Source: Winslowiella iniecta (GTDB lineage: Bacteria; Pseudomonadota; Gammaproteobacteria; Enterobacterales; Enterobacteriaceae). From it: a DNA stretch of 64,000 nucleotides. Below the pieces are notes generated by a model, which saw only the letters and a list, made by a program, of their open reading frames with translations, ran no database searches and had not been told where the DNA came from. Where the stretch lies: the NCBI RefSeq assembly GCF_001267535.1, contig NZ_JRXE01000010.1, positions 51,123 through 115,122 on the forward strand, written 5' to 3'. The stretch's first letter is position 1. Each line of letters begins with the position of its first letter. Positions 17,412-25,564 of the stretch are shown in pieces. The translations under genes and the position numbers were made by a program.

Positions 17412-18608
17412 ATGTTAAACAAAAAAATTACAGATTTAGCAGAATATGCATCAAAGTCAATTTCAAAAAAAGCGAAGGAAATCGGTGATGTTTGCGCCAT
17501 GAGTTTTGGTGAACCCTATTTCGGACCGCCAGAATCTGCTAAGTCTGAAATCGAAAAAAACCTTAACTATGATTCATACATTGAAACCCTAAAGCGTTAT
17601 GAAGACCCTCGTGGATCACTGGAACTTCGTCAAGAAATTAGTCGTTGGTACTCGGATAATTACGGCATAACAGTTTGCCCTGACACTGAGGTTTTAGTGA
17701 CTCATGGCGGAGTTGAGGCCATAACCTTGAGTGTTTTATGTACGACTTCGGCAAATGATAAGGTTCTGGTGAGTGATCCATCATATATGCTGTATTCGCG
17801 CAACATCACCGTGTTGGAACGCGTTGTTCAGCCTTTAAGTCGTGTACCAGGTTCCCATGAATACCAGGGTGCTTTAAAAAATCATCCAGACCAATACTCT
17901 GATGTGAACTTAATGATTGTTAACTCCCCTGAGAACCCGAGTGGTTATGTACTGAGTGAGCAGGACTGGAAGGCGGTGGCTGAGTTTGCGGAAAAGAATC
18001 AAACGTGGGTACTTCATGACGAAGTCTATGATTCGATGGCATTCGAACGTAAGCACCTGCCTGCGATTGCAAACAGCAAGCTCAAAGATAAGACCATCTT
18101 AATCAATAGCTTCTCAAAGAAATTTGGTTTGCCGGGTCTGCGAATTGGCTGGATGGTTGCCCCGGCAGAGTTGATTGATCAGGCGGCTAAACTCCATGAT
18201 TACATGTATCTTGGTGTGGGTATCCTAAACGAAAAAACGGCTATCGCGGTGCTTAAATCTGACAGCCGCCAATGGTTACAAGACAACTGCCAGGAGATAA
18301 GTGACCGCGCTAATATTGCCCTGACGACATTAACAGAAGAATCAGGATTTGACTGGCGTCGTTCTCCATTAGGTGCAATGTTCTTATTCCCAGAAATATC
18401 AAAGCTTTACAAACGAATCCCGCAAAAATATAAAGAGCAGTTTGAATCAAAAGGCGAAGCTGTAGCAAATTACTTACTACTGGAGAAAGGGGTCGCAACC
18501 GTACCAGGAAATGTCTATGGTGAAGATTCGGCTAACTATATTCGACTGGTTCTATGCACACCAAGGGATGAATTTGACCTCGCAATGCAAAGGTTGGCGA
18601 CATGTTAA
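17412..18608 (+). CDS. Class I/II aminotransferase of phosphonate cluster
   Basis: A 398-residue aspartate-aminotransferase-like PLP enzyme. It has SFGEPYFGPP at the N-terminus, YEDPRGSLELRQEI, THGGVEAI, SDPSY, NSPENPSG (171-178), the Asp203 of LHDEVYD and the Lys236 of SFSKKFGLPGLRIGW. It follows pepM immediately and may convert phosphonopyruvate to phosphonoalanine, which would drain the unstable PEP mutase product irreversibly. Ppd further along would compete for the same intermediate, so another keto substrate is possible. It overlaps the next gene by 7 bp, which indicates translational coupling. Confidence 0.8.
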   Translation: MLNKKITDLAEYASKSISKKAKEIGDVCAMSFGEPYFGPPESAKSEIEKNLNYDSYIETLKRYEDPRGSLELRQEISRWYSDNYGITVCPDTEVLVTHGGVEAITLSVLCTTSANDKVLVSDPSYMLYSRNITVLERVVQPLSRVPGSHEYQGALKNHPDQYSDVNLMIVNSPENPSGYVLSEQDWKAVAEFAEKNQTWVLHDEVYDSMAFERKHLPAIANSKLKDKTILINSFSKKFGLPGLRIGWMVAPAELIDQAAKLHDYMYLGVGILNEKTAIAVLKSDSRQWLQDNCQEISDRANIALTTLTEESGFDWRRSPLGAMFLFPEISKLYKRIPQKYKEQFESKGEAVANYLLLEKGVATVPGNVYGEDSANYIRLVLCTPRDEFDLAMQRLATC

Positions 18609-19453
18609 CATCTGAATCCCAGGCAATCGCACATAAGAGCATTCAGGAACGCGGATTTTGTATCTTACCTCAGGCGATGAACCATAAAACCTGGCAAATA
18701 TTGTCAGATAGCTACGCATTGCTTATGAAAGAATCACTCGAGATTCTGTCTCGAGTATCTCAATCAGATCAATCTTTATCTGAATATTATAAAGCGGGTG
18801 GCGAAAAGTTAATTGTTGTGCCTGAAAACGGTGACAGCGACAAGATTTGTCGGTTTGAATACATTTCGAATCATTCCGAAGAGATAAGAGATTCCGTGAT
18901 CCCTTACTTTCAGGAGATCCTGTCAGAAATAACAGGTAGCAGATTTAAACTGTTTAAAGACAAGTGTAATGTTAAGAGACCGGGTGGAGGTGCATTTGGC
19001 TGCCATCAGGATTACCCAGCCTATAGCGACTTTATCCCTGACTATCACTTAACTATTGCAATTTTTTTGGACCAACCTTCAATAAGTAATGGTTGTCTGG
19101 AAATGGCAAAAAACTGGAAGTCAATCAGTGATAACCTGGGTGCATTAGACAGTGACTATCTGGGAAAATCGATTTTTAAGAGAAATCCCGATTCAGGTGA
19201 CGTCCTGCCCGAAATTGCTGATAAATTTGAATGGGAAAGAATACTTCCCGCTGTCAATGACATCGTTCTGTTTGATTCGTTTGTGCCGCACCGCTCGAGT
19301 GTGAATGCAAGTGATGGATCCCGCAGAGCCTATTTTTTCACTTTCGCACCAGAAAGTTCAGGAGATCACTACGCGCATTATTATCGTGTCAAAAGGAACG
19401 CCTTTGACAATCCAAAGTTCCACCTGTCAACACCAACGGATCGAGGTGTATAA
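18602..19453 (+). CDS. PhyH-family Fe(II)/2-oxoglutarate dioxygenase (PhnY*-like)
   Basis: A 283-residue phytanoyl-CoA dioxygenase family protein. The iron triad is visible: His135 and Asp137 in GCHQDYPAY, and His230 in FVPHRSSVN. An Arg of the SRRAYFFTF segment (about 241) would hold 2-oxoglutarate. The FKDKCNVKRPGGG block before the HxD resembles PhnY*, which hydroxylates 2-aminoethylphosphonate at C1, and other phosphonate-cluster PhyH enzymes. It likely hydroxylates or desaturates a phosphonate intermediate. It is translationally coupled to the upstream aminotransferase and sits 5 bp before the PhnW-like gene, fitting a 2-AEP-related substrate. Confidence 0.82.
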   Translation: MLTSESQAIAHKSIQERGFCILPQAMNHKTWQILSDSYALLMKESLEILSRVSQSDQSLSEYYKAGGEKLIVVPENGDSDKICRFEYISNHSEEIRDSVIPYFQEILSEITGSRFKLFKDKCNVKRPGGGAFGCHQDYPAYSDFIPDYHLTIAIFLDQPSISNGCLEMAKNWKSISDNLGALDSDYLGKSIFKRNPDSGDVLPEIADKFEWERILPAVNDIVLFDSFVPHRSSVNASDGSRRAYFFTFAPESSGDHYAHYYRVKRNAFDNPKFHLSTPTDRGV

Positions 19454-19458
19454 GAAAG

Positions 19459-20550
19459 ATGCCACTTGAAACTGTTGATAATCAATTGTTGTTCACACCT
19501 GGCCCATTAAATACCAGTGCCACAGTGAAAGCGGCAGCAATGAGAGATATAGGCTCAAGAACGTTCGCTATGCGTGAAGTCACGAATGAGATCATTGACT
19601 TATTACATTCTATTTCGGAACTTTCCTCAGACTATTCCACGGTGTTAATGCAGGGAAGTGGAACATTTTCTGTCGAGGCCATGCTTTCGTCTTTAATTAG
19701 TGAAAATGATCATGTTTTAATCCTTATCTCCGGTGATTATTCTACACGGATGGCAGATATATGTAGCATTTATGGCATTCCACACCATCTGGAAGAGTTT
19801 GATGAGAGCGAAGGCATTTGCCCGGAGAAACTAAAAGAATTTCTTGGTAACACGTCCGAACCGTTTTCTCACTTACTCTTTGTTCATTATGAAACCGCAT
19901 TAGGTGTGGTTAATCCTTATGATGCGATCATGGAAGTTGCCTTTGAATTCAATCTCAAGGTACTGGTCGATTGCGTCAGCTCTTTTGGGCTACTGCCGGT
20001 GTGTACCACCTTTCCCAATTTAGTGGCAATTGCTTCCTCTGCCAATAAGTGCATTCAAGGCTTAACAGGCGTTTCTTTTGTGTTAGTAAAACATAATGAG
20101 CTTATGATTGAACGCAAAAAGAGAACGCTTTCGTTCGACCTTAAAGCTCAGTCAAAAGCTTTTATGGCAAATGGTGAATGGAGGTTTTCACCACCTGTAC
20201 AAATTCTTTTAGGCCTGAGACAAGCCTTGCAAGAATATGTTCAGGAGGGAGGGCGTGAATATCGCTATCAGAGATACCAGAATTTACGTGAGTACCTGGA
20301 GCTGAAGTTAAAGAAGCATGATATTTTTCCTGTAATAAAAGCCAGGCTCAGGGCTCCGATAATAAATACTTATTCACTGCCGCCGGGTGTAGACTATATT
20401 AGTCTTTCAACCGCCTTAGCAAAACGCAATATTGTGGTATACGCGTCTAAGCAGAAAGGCTGTTTTCGCATTGGTACGGCAGGTGATATCAATCAATCAG
20501 ATGTCGATACATTATTGCATGAAATTGAATGTGTGATTAAGGGATGTTGA
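19459..20550 (+). CDS. phnW: 2-aminoethylphosphonate:pyruvate transaminase-like (PhnW)
   Basis: A 363-residue class V aminotransferase with close PhnW landmarks: LLFTPGPLNTSATVK (10-24), MRDIGSR, VLMQGSGTFSVEA (62-74), HYETALGVVNP (143-153), Asp171 in VDCVSSFG, and the Schiff-base Lys197 in SSANKCIQG. PhnW interconverts phosphonoacetaldehyde plus alanine and 2-AEP plus pyruvate. In a cluster with PepM and Ppd it would run in the biosynthetic direction, making 2-AEP. Its stop overlaps the start of a second class V aminotransferase. Confidence 0.85.
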   Translation: MPLETVDNQLLFTPGPLNTSATVKAAAMRDIGSRTFAMREVTNEIIDLLHSISELSSDYSTVLMQGSGTFSVEAMLSSLISENDHVLILISGDYSTRMADICSIYGIPHHLEEFDESEGICPEKLKEFLGNTSEPFSHLLFVHYETALGVVNPYDAIMEVAFEFNLKVLVDCVSSFGLLPVCTTFPNLVAIASSANKCIQGLTGVSFVLVKHNELMIERKKRTLSFDLKAQSKAFMANGEWRFSPPVQILLGLRQALQEYVQEGGREYRYQRYQNLREYLELKLKKHDIFPVIKARLRAPIINTYSLPPGVDYISLSTALAKRNIVVYASKQKGCFRIGTAGDINQSDVDTLLHEIECVIKGC

Positions 20551-21650
20551 TGTTTCATTCTGACATGATTAACAGCCGTATTACAGGTCCCACGCCACTG
20601 CCTCCATCATCATTGGAGTACATCCATCAGCAAATGATGAGCCACAGAAGCGAAAGTTTTAAAAAAACATTTGCCAATGTTCAGTGTGGACTGCAAGAGC
20701 TTCTGGAAACAAACTCACTGCCTTTGTTGTTCACCAGTTCTGGTACTGCGGCAATGGAGTCAGCAGTTAATAATTTGCTTGCGCCAAATGACCGGGCGCT
20801 AACATTGTCCTGCGGTTTTTATGGCGACCTCTTTCATCAAATGGTTGAGAGAAAGCTGAATAAGAACGCAGTGCTGCTCAGATCGCCTGATGGCTGTGGA
20901 ATCGATATCCAATATCTGGTCGATATACTAAAGCAGCATACGTTCAAAGCGATTTTTTTAACCCATAGTGAGAGTTCAACAGGCGTTGTAAATCCTTTAT
21001 CTGAGATTATTTCTGCCATAAAATCTTACAGTGATGCCTACATTGTTGTTGATAGTATCAGCAGTATGGGCTGCGTTAATCTGCCTTTTGATAGCCTTGG
21101 AATGGATATACTGATCGGTGTCACTCAAAAAGGGTTGATGTCACCTCCTGGGATGTCGATTATTCTTGCCAGTGAGAGAGCCATTGAAGAATCGAAAGTA
21201 ATGAGTAACTATGGCAGCGTGGCATTTAATTACGCAAAAGCACAATCCTTAGCTGGCGATTTTCAAACACTAACCACGCCTTCTTTACATGCATTTTGGG
21301 GACTGGAAAATGCATTGGGATTAATGAGGCAACAGGGTTTTGAGAATGTCTTTTATCATCATAACAACATTGCTAATCACTCACGTCTGCTCGCTGAGTT
21401 AAATGGTTTTAAGCTGTTTGCGAAAGAAGGCTATCGATCCAATACTATTACTGCGATAGAACTCAACAATAAGTTTCGGGCGACAGAGTTAGCACAGCAG
21501 TTGCTGAACAACTTCTCAATCACGGTAGGTATCGGAAACGGTAATCTGACTGAATCGATTATCCGTATTGCCCATATGGGGTATGTTAATCAGAATGAAA
21601 TTACAGATGTGTATACAGCTTTAGCGAAGTGTAAATCCCTTTATGTCTGA
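20550..21650 (+). CDS. Second class V aminotransferase (AGXT/PhnW-like)
   Basis: A 366-residue class V PLP enzyme related to alanine/serine-glyoxylate aminotransferases and PhnW. Landmarks are ITGPTPLPP (11-19), FTSSGTAAMES, THSESSTGVVNP (138-149), Asp168 in VVDSISSMG and Lys194 in GVTQKGLMSPPG. ATG 20544 and ATG 20550 are both in frame; the GGG at 20541-20543 is correctly spaced only for 20550, which overlaps the previous stop as TGATG. It is clearly distinct from the preceding PhnW-like protein, so it probably acts on another phosphonate aldehyde or ketone, for example a hydroxylated or chain-extended one. It is followed by a 163-bp gap with a hairpin. Confidence 0.8.
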   Translation: MFHSDMINSRITGPTPLPPSSLEYIHQQMMSHRSESFKKTFANVQCGLQELLETNSLPLLFTSSGTAAMESAVNNLLAPNDRALTLSCGFYGDLFHQMVERKLNKNAVLLRSPDGCGIDIQYLVDILKQHTFKAIFLTHSESSTGVVNPLSEIISAIKSYSDAYIVVDSISSMGCVNLPFDSLGMDILIGVTQKGLMSPPGMSIILASERAIEESKVMSNYGSVAFNYAKAQSLAGDFQTLTTPSLHAFWGLENALGLMRQQGFENVFYHHNNIANHSRLLAELNGFKLFAKEGYRSNTITAIELNNKFRATELAQQLLNNFSITVGIGNGNLTESIIRIAHMGYVNQNEITDVYTALAKCKSLYV

Positions 21651-21715
21651 GCGATTGAAATTTCGAGTCCGAGTTAACTCTCAGGAACGACCTGATTGTG
21701 AAAACCCGGCGGGTC

Positions 21716-21738
21716 ATCTGGTTTGTCACAAACCAGAT
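21716..21738. other. Strong hairpin / inverted repeat inside the cluster
   Basis: Perfect 10-bp inverted repeat ATCTGGTTTG-tca-CAAACCAGAT in the 163-bp gap between the second class V aminotransferase and the LpxO-like gene. No T-run follows, so it is not a standard terminator. It may be an operator for an internal promoter or an mRNA processing site separating two blocks of the operon. Confidence 0.5.
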
Positions 21739-21813
21739 TGAGAATTCCCTATTTTGTTCAAGCATGATGCGTTGAAAAATCCTTCTTCATTTTAAATCAA
21801 GGACAACTAATTA

Positions 21814-22500
21814 ATGTCAAATAATTCAGAAAACATTGAAATGAATCTTTTTCGGGATACCTTGAATAAAAAATTTATCGCGTTTTCTGGAGGAGAAGAA
21901 CGCGCGCCATTTATGAATCCCCTCGATGTTCTGCCGTTCAGTGAAACACTGGACAGAAATTTCGCATTGATTCAGTCTGAAATTATCGAACTTTTACAAC
22001 GTAGGAAATTGACTCGTTATGAAGATATCGATAAAAAAAGAGCGGCTGAGGTGTCAAAAGACTGGAAGTTATTCTATGTTAAGTTGCTTAATGAATACAA
22101 TGAACTTGGCAAGAGTCTGTGTCCCAATATCTATAACTTGACTAAAGATCAAGACAACATTCTTTCCATTTCAATTGCGGTATTAGAACCTGGTGTATGC
22201 CTGGCAGCACATGAAGGCCCCTATGCCGGAATATTAAGATACCATTTAGGAATTGAAGTTCCTGAGGTTAACCCACCTTATATTCGCGTAAAAGACCAAT
22301 ACCATACCTGGCAAACCGGTAAGAGCATTGTCCTGGATGACGTTTTTGACCACGAAGTCTACAATAATGCCTCCGAACGCAGAGTGATCTTAATTGTTGA
22401 CTTTAAACGACCAATGCCAAAGTTCTACAACTTCCTTAACAACATGTACCTGAAGCATATGCAAAAACGCTCTAAAAGCTTGATTAATAACTCCAATTGA
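21814..22500 (+). CDS. Aspartyl/asparaginyl beta-hydroxylase family oxygenase (LpxO-like)
   Basis: A 228-residue protein of the Asp/Asn beta-hydroxylase family of Fe(II)/2-oxoglutarate oxygenases, which includes LpxO, a hydroxylase of lipid A acyl chains. Visible are the first metal His133 in LAAHEGPYAGILRYHLG, the second His180 in DDVFDHEVYNN and Arg190 in SERRVILIVDF, which would bind 2-oxoglutarate. No membrane anchor is obvious. It has an AAGGAC RBS and opens the second block of the rightward operon, directly before the nucleotidyltransferase and the membrane transferase. That position suggests hydroxylation of a lipid-linked or nucleotide-linked phosphonate, or of an amino acid unit. Confidence 0.82.
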   Translation: MSNNSENIEMNLFRDTLNKKFIAFSGGEERAPFMNPLDVLPFSETLDRNFALIQSEIIELLQRRKLTRYEDIDKKRAAEVSKDWKLFYVKLLNEYNELGKSLCPNIYNLTKDQDNILSISIAVLEPGVCLAAHEGPYAGILRYHLGIEVPEVNPPYIRVKDQYHTWQTGKSIVLDDVFDHEVYNNASERRVILIVDFKRPMPKFYNFLNNMYLKHMQKRSKSLINNSN

Positions 22501-22518
22501 ATGACTGAGGAAAGAACT

Positions 22519-23277
22519 TTGAAAACATTATTGCTCGCCGCAGGCGTTGGCAGCCGGTTAGGAACCTTGACGAATAACGTACACAAGTCATTACTGAAAA
22601 TTAATGATGAGCATACAATACTGGACTATCAGTTACGCACCCTGGAGCGCGCAGGGCTAAATGATATTAATATTGTTGTCGGGCATTGTGCTGAGTCAGT
22701 AGCAGATAAATGTCAACAATACGCTGACTCGCATAATATCCGGTTAATCCACAATGACTCCTATCGGTCTAAAAACATCGACTGGAGCGTTTACCTTGGC
22801 CTGAACGCTATTGAAGATGATATCATCTATATCGAAGGCGATATGGTCTTACATTCTGAAATACTCTCGAAGCTGAAAACCTCAACGGCAGATATCTGCT
22901 TGATTATCGATAAAAGGCCCAAGAGTCAATGTGTTGATACTGTTGTCCGCATTGACCCGGAAACAAAAGCATTATCAATCGATGTTAAGGAACATGGCTT
23001 TCATACTGATTCCTCAATTGAAAATTCAATTGGTGAATTTGTCTGTGCGATAAAAATAAGCAATACGGCGCGTAAGTTACTTTTAAAGAGACTGCAAGAT
23101 TTCAGCTTTGATGGAATTATTAAGTTTTATAACGCGATAAATGATATTTTACCTGAAGTGACTTTCAGTTATCACGAAACCTTTGATTTTGAGTGGGTAG
23201 AGGTGGATAATTTACAGGACCTTGAAAGAGCTAAGCACCTGTCCACGCAGACTAACTTTGGTTTAAGCAAAGGCTGA
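22519..23277 (+). CDS. Sugar-1-P-type nucleotidyltransferase (putative phosphonate cytidylyltransferase)
   Basis: A 252-residue nucleotidyltransferase with the N-terminal NTP-binding motif LAAGVGSRLG (residues 5-14), the Lys of HKSLL, IEGDMVLH at the metal site and FEWVEVDN near the end. The family includes CTP:phosphocholine and CTP:2-AEP cytidylyltransferases (PntC, in phosphonate tailoring). I choose TTG 22519: GAGGAAA at 22507-22513 lies 5 nt before it and MKTLLLAAG is the normal family start. The ATG 22501 has no RBS. Adjacent to a CDP-alcohol phosphatidyltransferase, it most likely makes CMP-2-aminoethylphosphonate or a related CMP-phosphonate. CTP specificity is inferred. Confidence 0.8.
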   Translation: MKTLLLAAGVGSRLGTLTNNVHKSLLKINDEHTILDYQLRTLERAGLNDINIVVGHCAESVADKCQQYADSHNIRLIHNDSYRSKNIDWSVYLGLNAIEDDIIYIEGDMVLHSEILSKLKTSTADICLIIDKRPKSQCVDTVVRIDPETKALSIDVKEHGFHTDSSIENSIGEFVCAIKISNTARKLLLKRLQDFSFDGIIKFYNAINDILPEVTFSYHETFDFEWVEVDNLQDLERAKHLSTQTNFGLSKG

Positions 23278-23282
23278 AATGA

Positions 23283-24026
23283 ATGAGCGTTGAATATAAT
23301 CAGGTCAAAGCGCCCCTGTTGACTCCGAACCAAATTACTTTGTTACGTTTCGTACTAACGATAATACTCTTCGTGATTTGGCAAAGTTTTTCATTATCTT
23401 TCCTCCAGAAAACAATAATATGTGTCATCTTTGCCGCGATCTTTATACTGGATAACATTGATGGCATTGTTGCCAGAAAGTATTCTTTGATGTCTCTGTC
23501 AGGGCACTACTTTGATGCGGCCGTCGATGTAATAACTTATTTTCTCCTTGCTTTTATTTTACAAAGTGAAGGGATTCTCCCTGGCTTTTTTATCGCCTTA
23601 ATGTTGATTAGGGAAGTTTTCGTTGTATATATTAAAGCTTACCTGGCAGAGACTGGAATGCATGTGTCGACATCATCCATTGCTGTTGTAAAGTGTGAAT
23701 TGATAGGCATTCCTATGGCATTTCTTTACATCATATTTACGGGTGAAAGTGCAAGTCAGTATTTATTTATCTCTCTGATATTTATATACTTTTTGACATT
23801 AAAGCTGTGGTATGAAATAACGAATAAACAGCATATGATTTTGATTCTGACAGCATTGTTACCCGTGCTGATCTACCCAGCAGTAGATGAGTCTGTTTCT
23901 GTTGGCAACTGGTATCTTTACAGCTATATGCTAATAGCTATAGTGTTTTCTTATTTTTCAGCATTTGGCTATTTTAGACTGTTCCTCTTAAAAAATAACA
24001 CTCATCAGGATAATTATGAACAATAA
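23283..24026 (+). CDS. CDP-alcohol phosphatidyltransferase (putative phosphonolipid synthase)
   Basis: A 247-residue integral membrane protein with about six or seven hydrophobic segments. The complete CDP-alcohol phosphotransferase motif is present: Asp57-x2-Asp60-Gly61-x2-Ala64-Arg65-x8-Gly74-x3-Asp78-x3-Asp82. These enzymes displace CMP from a CDP-alcohol, or here perhaps a CMP-phosphonate, onto an alcohol acceptor such as diacylglycerol. With the preceding nucleotidyltransferase it matches the PntC-PntP logic proposed for phosphonolipids. It starts 5 bp after the nucleotidyltransferase and overlaps the SDR gene by 11 bp. The lipid acceptor is unknown. Confidence 0.85.
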   Translation: MSVEYNQVKAPLLTPNQITLLRFVLTIILFVIWQSFSLSFLQKTIICVIFAAIFILDNIDGIVARKYSLMSLSGHYFDAAVDVITYFLLAFILQSEGILPGFFIALMLIREVFVVYIKAYLAETGMHVSTSSIAVVKCELIGIPMAFLYIIFTGESASQYLFISLIFIYFLTLKLWYEITNKQHMILILTALLPVLIYPAVDESVSVGNWYLYSYMLIAIVFSYFSAFGYFRLFLLKNNTHQDNYEQ

Positions 24027-24765
24027 AGTATTATTAGTGACAGGCTCTGGTCGGGGTATTGGAGCGGCTACTGCGTTACTGGCGGCAAAGCAAGGTTATT
24101 CGGTATGTATAAATTATTTAAACGATGAGAAATCTGCATTTAGCGTCCGTGATGAGATTTTGAAACAGGGTGGAAAATGTATCGCCTTGCAGGCGGATGT
24201 ATCAAATGAGCAACAGGTTAAACAGGTCTTTGATGATATCGATACCCAGCTGGGCGTCATTACCCACCTGGTCAATAATGTTGGGATCTTAAAGCAGAAA
24301 ATGCCCATGATTGAGATGGATGGAGAACGATTCCAACAGGTACTGTTGACGAATGTCATGAGCCATTTTTATTGCTCACGTGAAGCGATAAAACGTATGT
24401 CGCTTTCCAGAGGAGGCGCTGGCGGTTCAATTGTTAATGTTTCATCCGGCGCATCGAGAAGCGGCTCTCCTTTTGAATATATTGATTATGCAGCCTCGAA
24501 AGGCGCTGTTGACACCTTTACCACAGGACTGTCTAAAGAGGTCGCTGCTGACGGTATCCGGGTCAACTGCGTCCGTCCGGGAGGCATTTACACCGATATC
24601 CATGCTGATGGAGGCGAAGCTTTAAGAGTTGACCGCATTGCAAAGAACTTCCCGATGAAAAGAGGGGGGAGACCTGAAGAGGTTGCAAATGCAATTCTTT
24701 GGCTACTCAGTGACGAAGCGTCATTCGTTACTGGAAGTTTTACAGACTTGTGCGGTGGTGTGTAA
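24016..24765 (+). CDS. SDR family oxidoreductase of phosphonate cluster
   Basis: A 249-residue classical short-chain dehydrogenase: cofactor motif TGSGRGIG (9-16), DVSNEQQV, NNVG, catalytic Ser in VSSGASRSG and Tyr-x3-Lys in DYAASKGAVD, and the C-terminal VTGSFTDLCGG. The Gly-Arg-Gly loop and sequence resemble YgfF-type SDRs. It could reduce phosphonoacetaldehyde or oxidise a hydroxyphosphonate made by one of the oxygenases. It has an AGGA RBS inside the end of the transferase gene and is followed after 1 bp by the IMPase-like gene. The substrate is not visible from sequence. Confidence 0.85.
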   Translation: MNNKVLLVTGSGRGIGAATALLAAKQGYSVCINYLNDEKSAFSVRDEILKQGGKCIALQADVSNEQQVKQVFDDIDTQLGVITHLVNNVGILKQKMPMIEMDGERFQQVLLTNVMSHFYCSREAIKRMSLSRGGAGGSIVNVSSGASRSGSPFEYIDYAASKGAVDTFTTGLSKEVAADGIRVNCVRPGGIYTDIHADGGEALRVDRIAKNFPMKRGGRPEEVANAILWLLSDEASFVTGSFTDLCGGV

Positions 24766-24766
24766 A

Positions 24767-25564
24767 TTGGAAACTCACCTGGCGACCATCCTGGATGAAA
24801 TATCCAGAAGATATCGTTTTTGCCTGGATGTGATTGAACAATTGGCTGGCTATCAAAAGCAGCAAGCGGTTTATCCGATGGAAATAGTCTTAAAAGCGGA
24901 TTCAAGCCCGGTATCGATAATCGATATTAATACTGAACGCCAATTTCGCACGCTATTGCAGCGCGATTTTGCGACCGATAGCGTTCAAGGCGAAGAGTTA
25001 GGTGCTACTGAATTATCGGATTTTAACTGGGTTATCGATCCCATTGATGGCACCAGGAAATTTATCAGGGGCATTCCCACCTGGGGAATTTCAATTGCTT
25101 TAGAGTACCAGTCTAAAGTCGTCGTTGCTGCAATAGCCGTCCCATCCACCGGTGATGTCTGGTCCGCTATCTATCAGGGAGGGGCATTTAAAAATGGAGA
25201 AAGGATAAAAGTAAGCACAATATCAGACATCAAAGAGTCTTATATTACTACGTCAGCCAGAAAATATTTTCTGGAGATAGACCAACAGATGTGTTACGAC
25301 AATATCCATGCTCATTCATTACATGATCCTGGATTTTTGGATGTTTATAGTTTCGCTATGTTATGTGATGGAAGAATTGATGGGATCGTCTCCTGTCAGG
25401 ATAATTGGTGGGATATCGCTGCCGCAACACTTATCCTGACGGAGGCGGGGGGCAGCTATAGCTTTTCTTCACATCATGATCGACCAAATGACGGCGTTAA
25501 CTATTTTACTAATGGCAAGATACATCGAAAAGTCGCTTCAATTATTAAGGATATCACAAAATGA
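24767..25564 (+). CDS. Inositol monophosphatase-fold phosphatase
   Basis: A 265-residue Mg-dependent phosphatase of the FIG/IMPase superfamily (IMPase, HisN, CysQ). The metal motifs are the Glu pair in QGEELGA, WVIDPIDGTRKF and DNWWDIAAATL. The frame is open further upstream inside the SDR gene. I choose TTG 24767, which is preceded by GGTGG at 24754-24758; GTG 24758 or 24755 are alternatives. It overlaps the formyltransferase-like gene by 4 bp. A role could be removal of a protecting phosphate, or release of a nucleotide or phosphate from a CMP-phosphonate intermediate, analogous in logic to the CMP-release step of FR-900098 synthesis. This is inference. Confidence 0.75.
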   Translation: METHLATILDEISRRYRFCLDVIEQLAGYQKQQAVYPMEIVLKADSSPVSIIDINTERQFRTLLQRDFATDSVQGEELGATELSDFNWVIDPIDGTRKFIRGIPTWGISIALEYQSKVVVAAIAVPSTGDVWSAIYQGGAFKNGERIKVSTISDIKESYITTSARKYFLEIDQQMCYDNIHAHSLHDPGFLDVYSFAMLCDGRIDGIVSCQDNWWDIAAATLILTEAGGSYSFSSHHDRPNDGVNYFTNGKIHRKVASIIKDITK

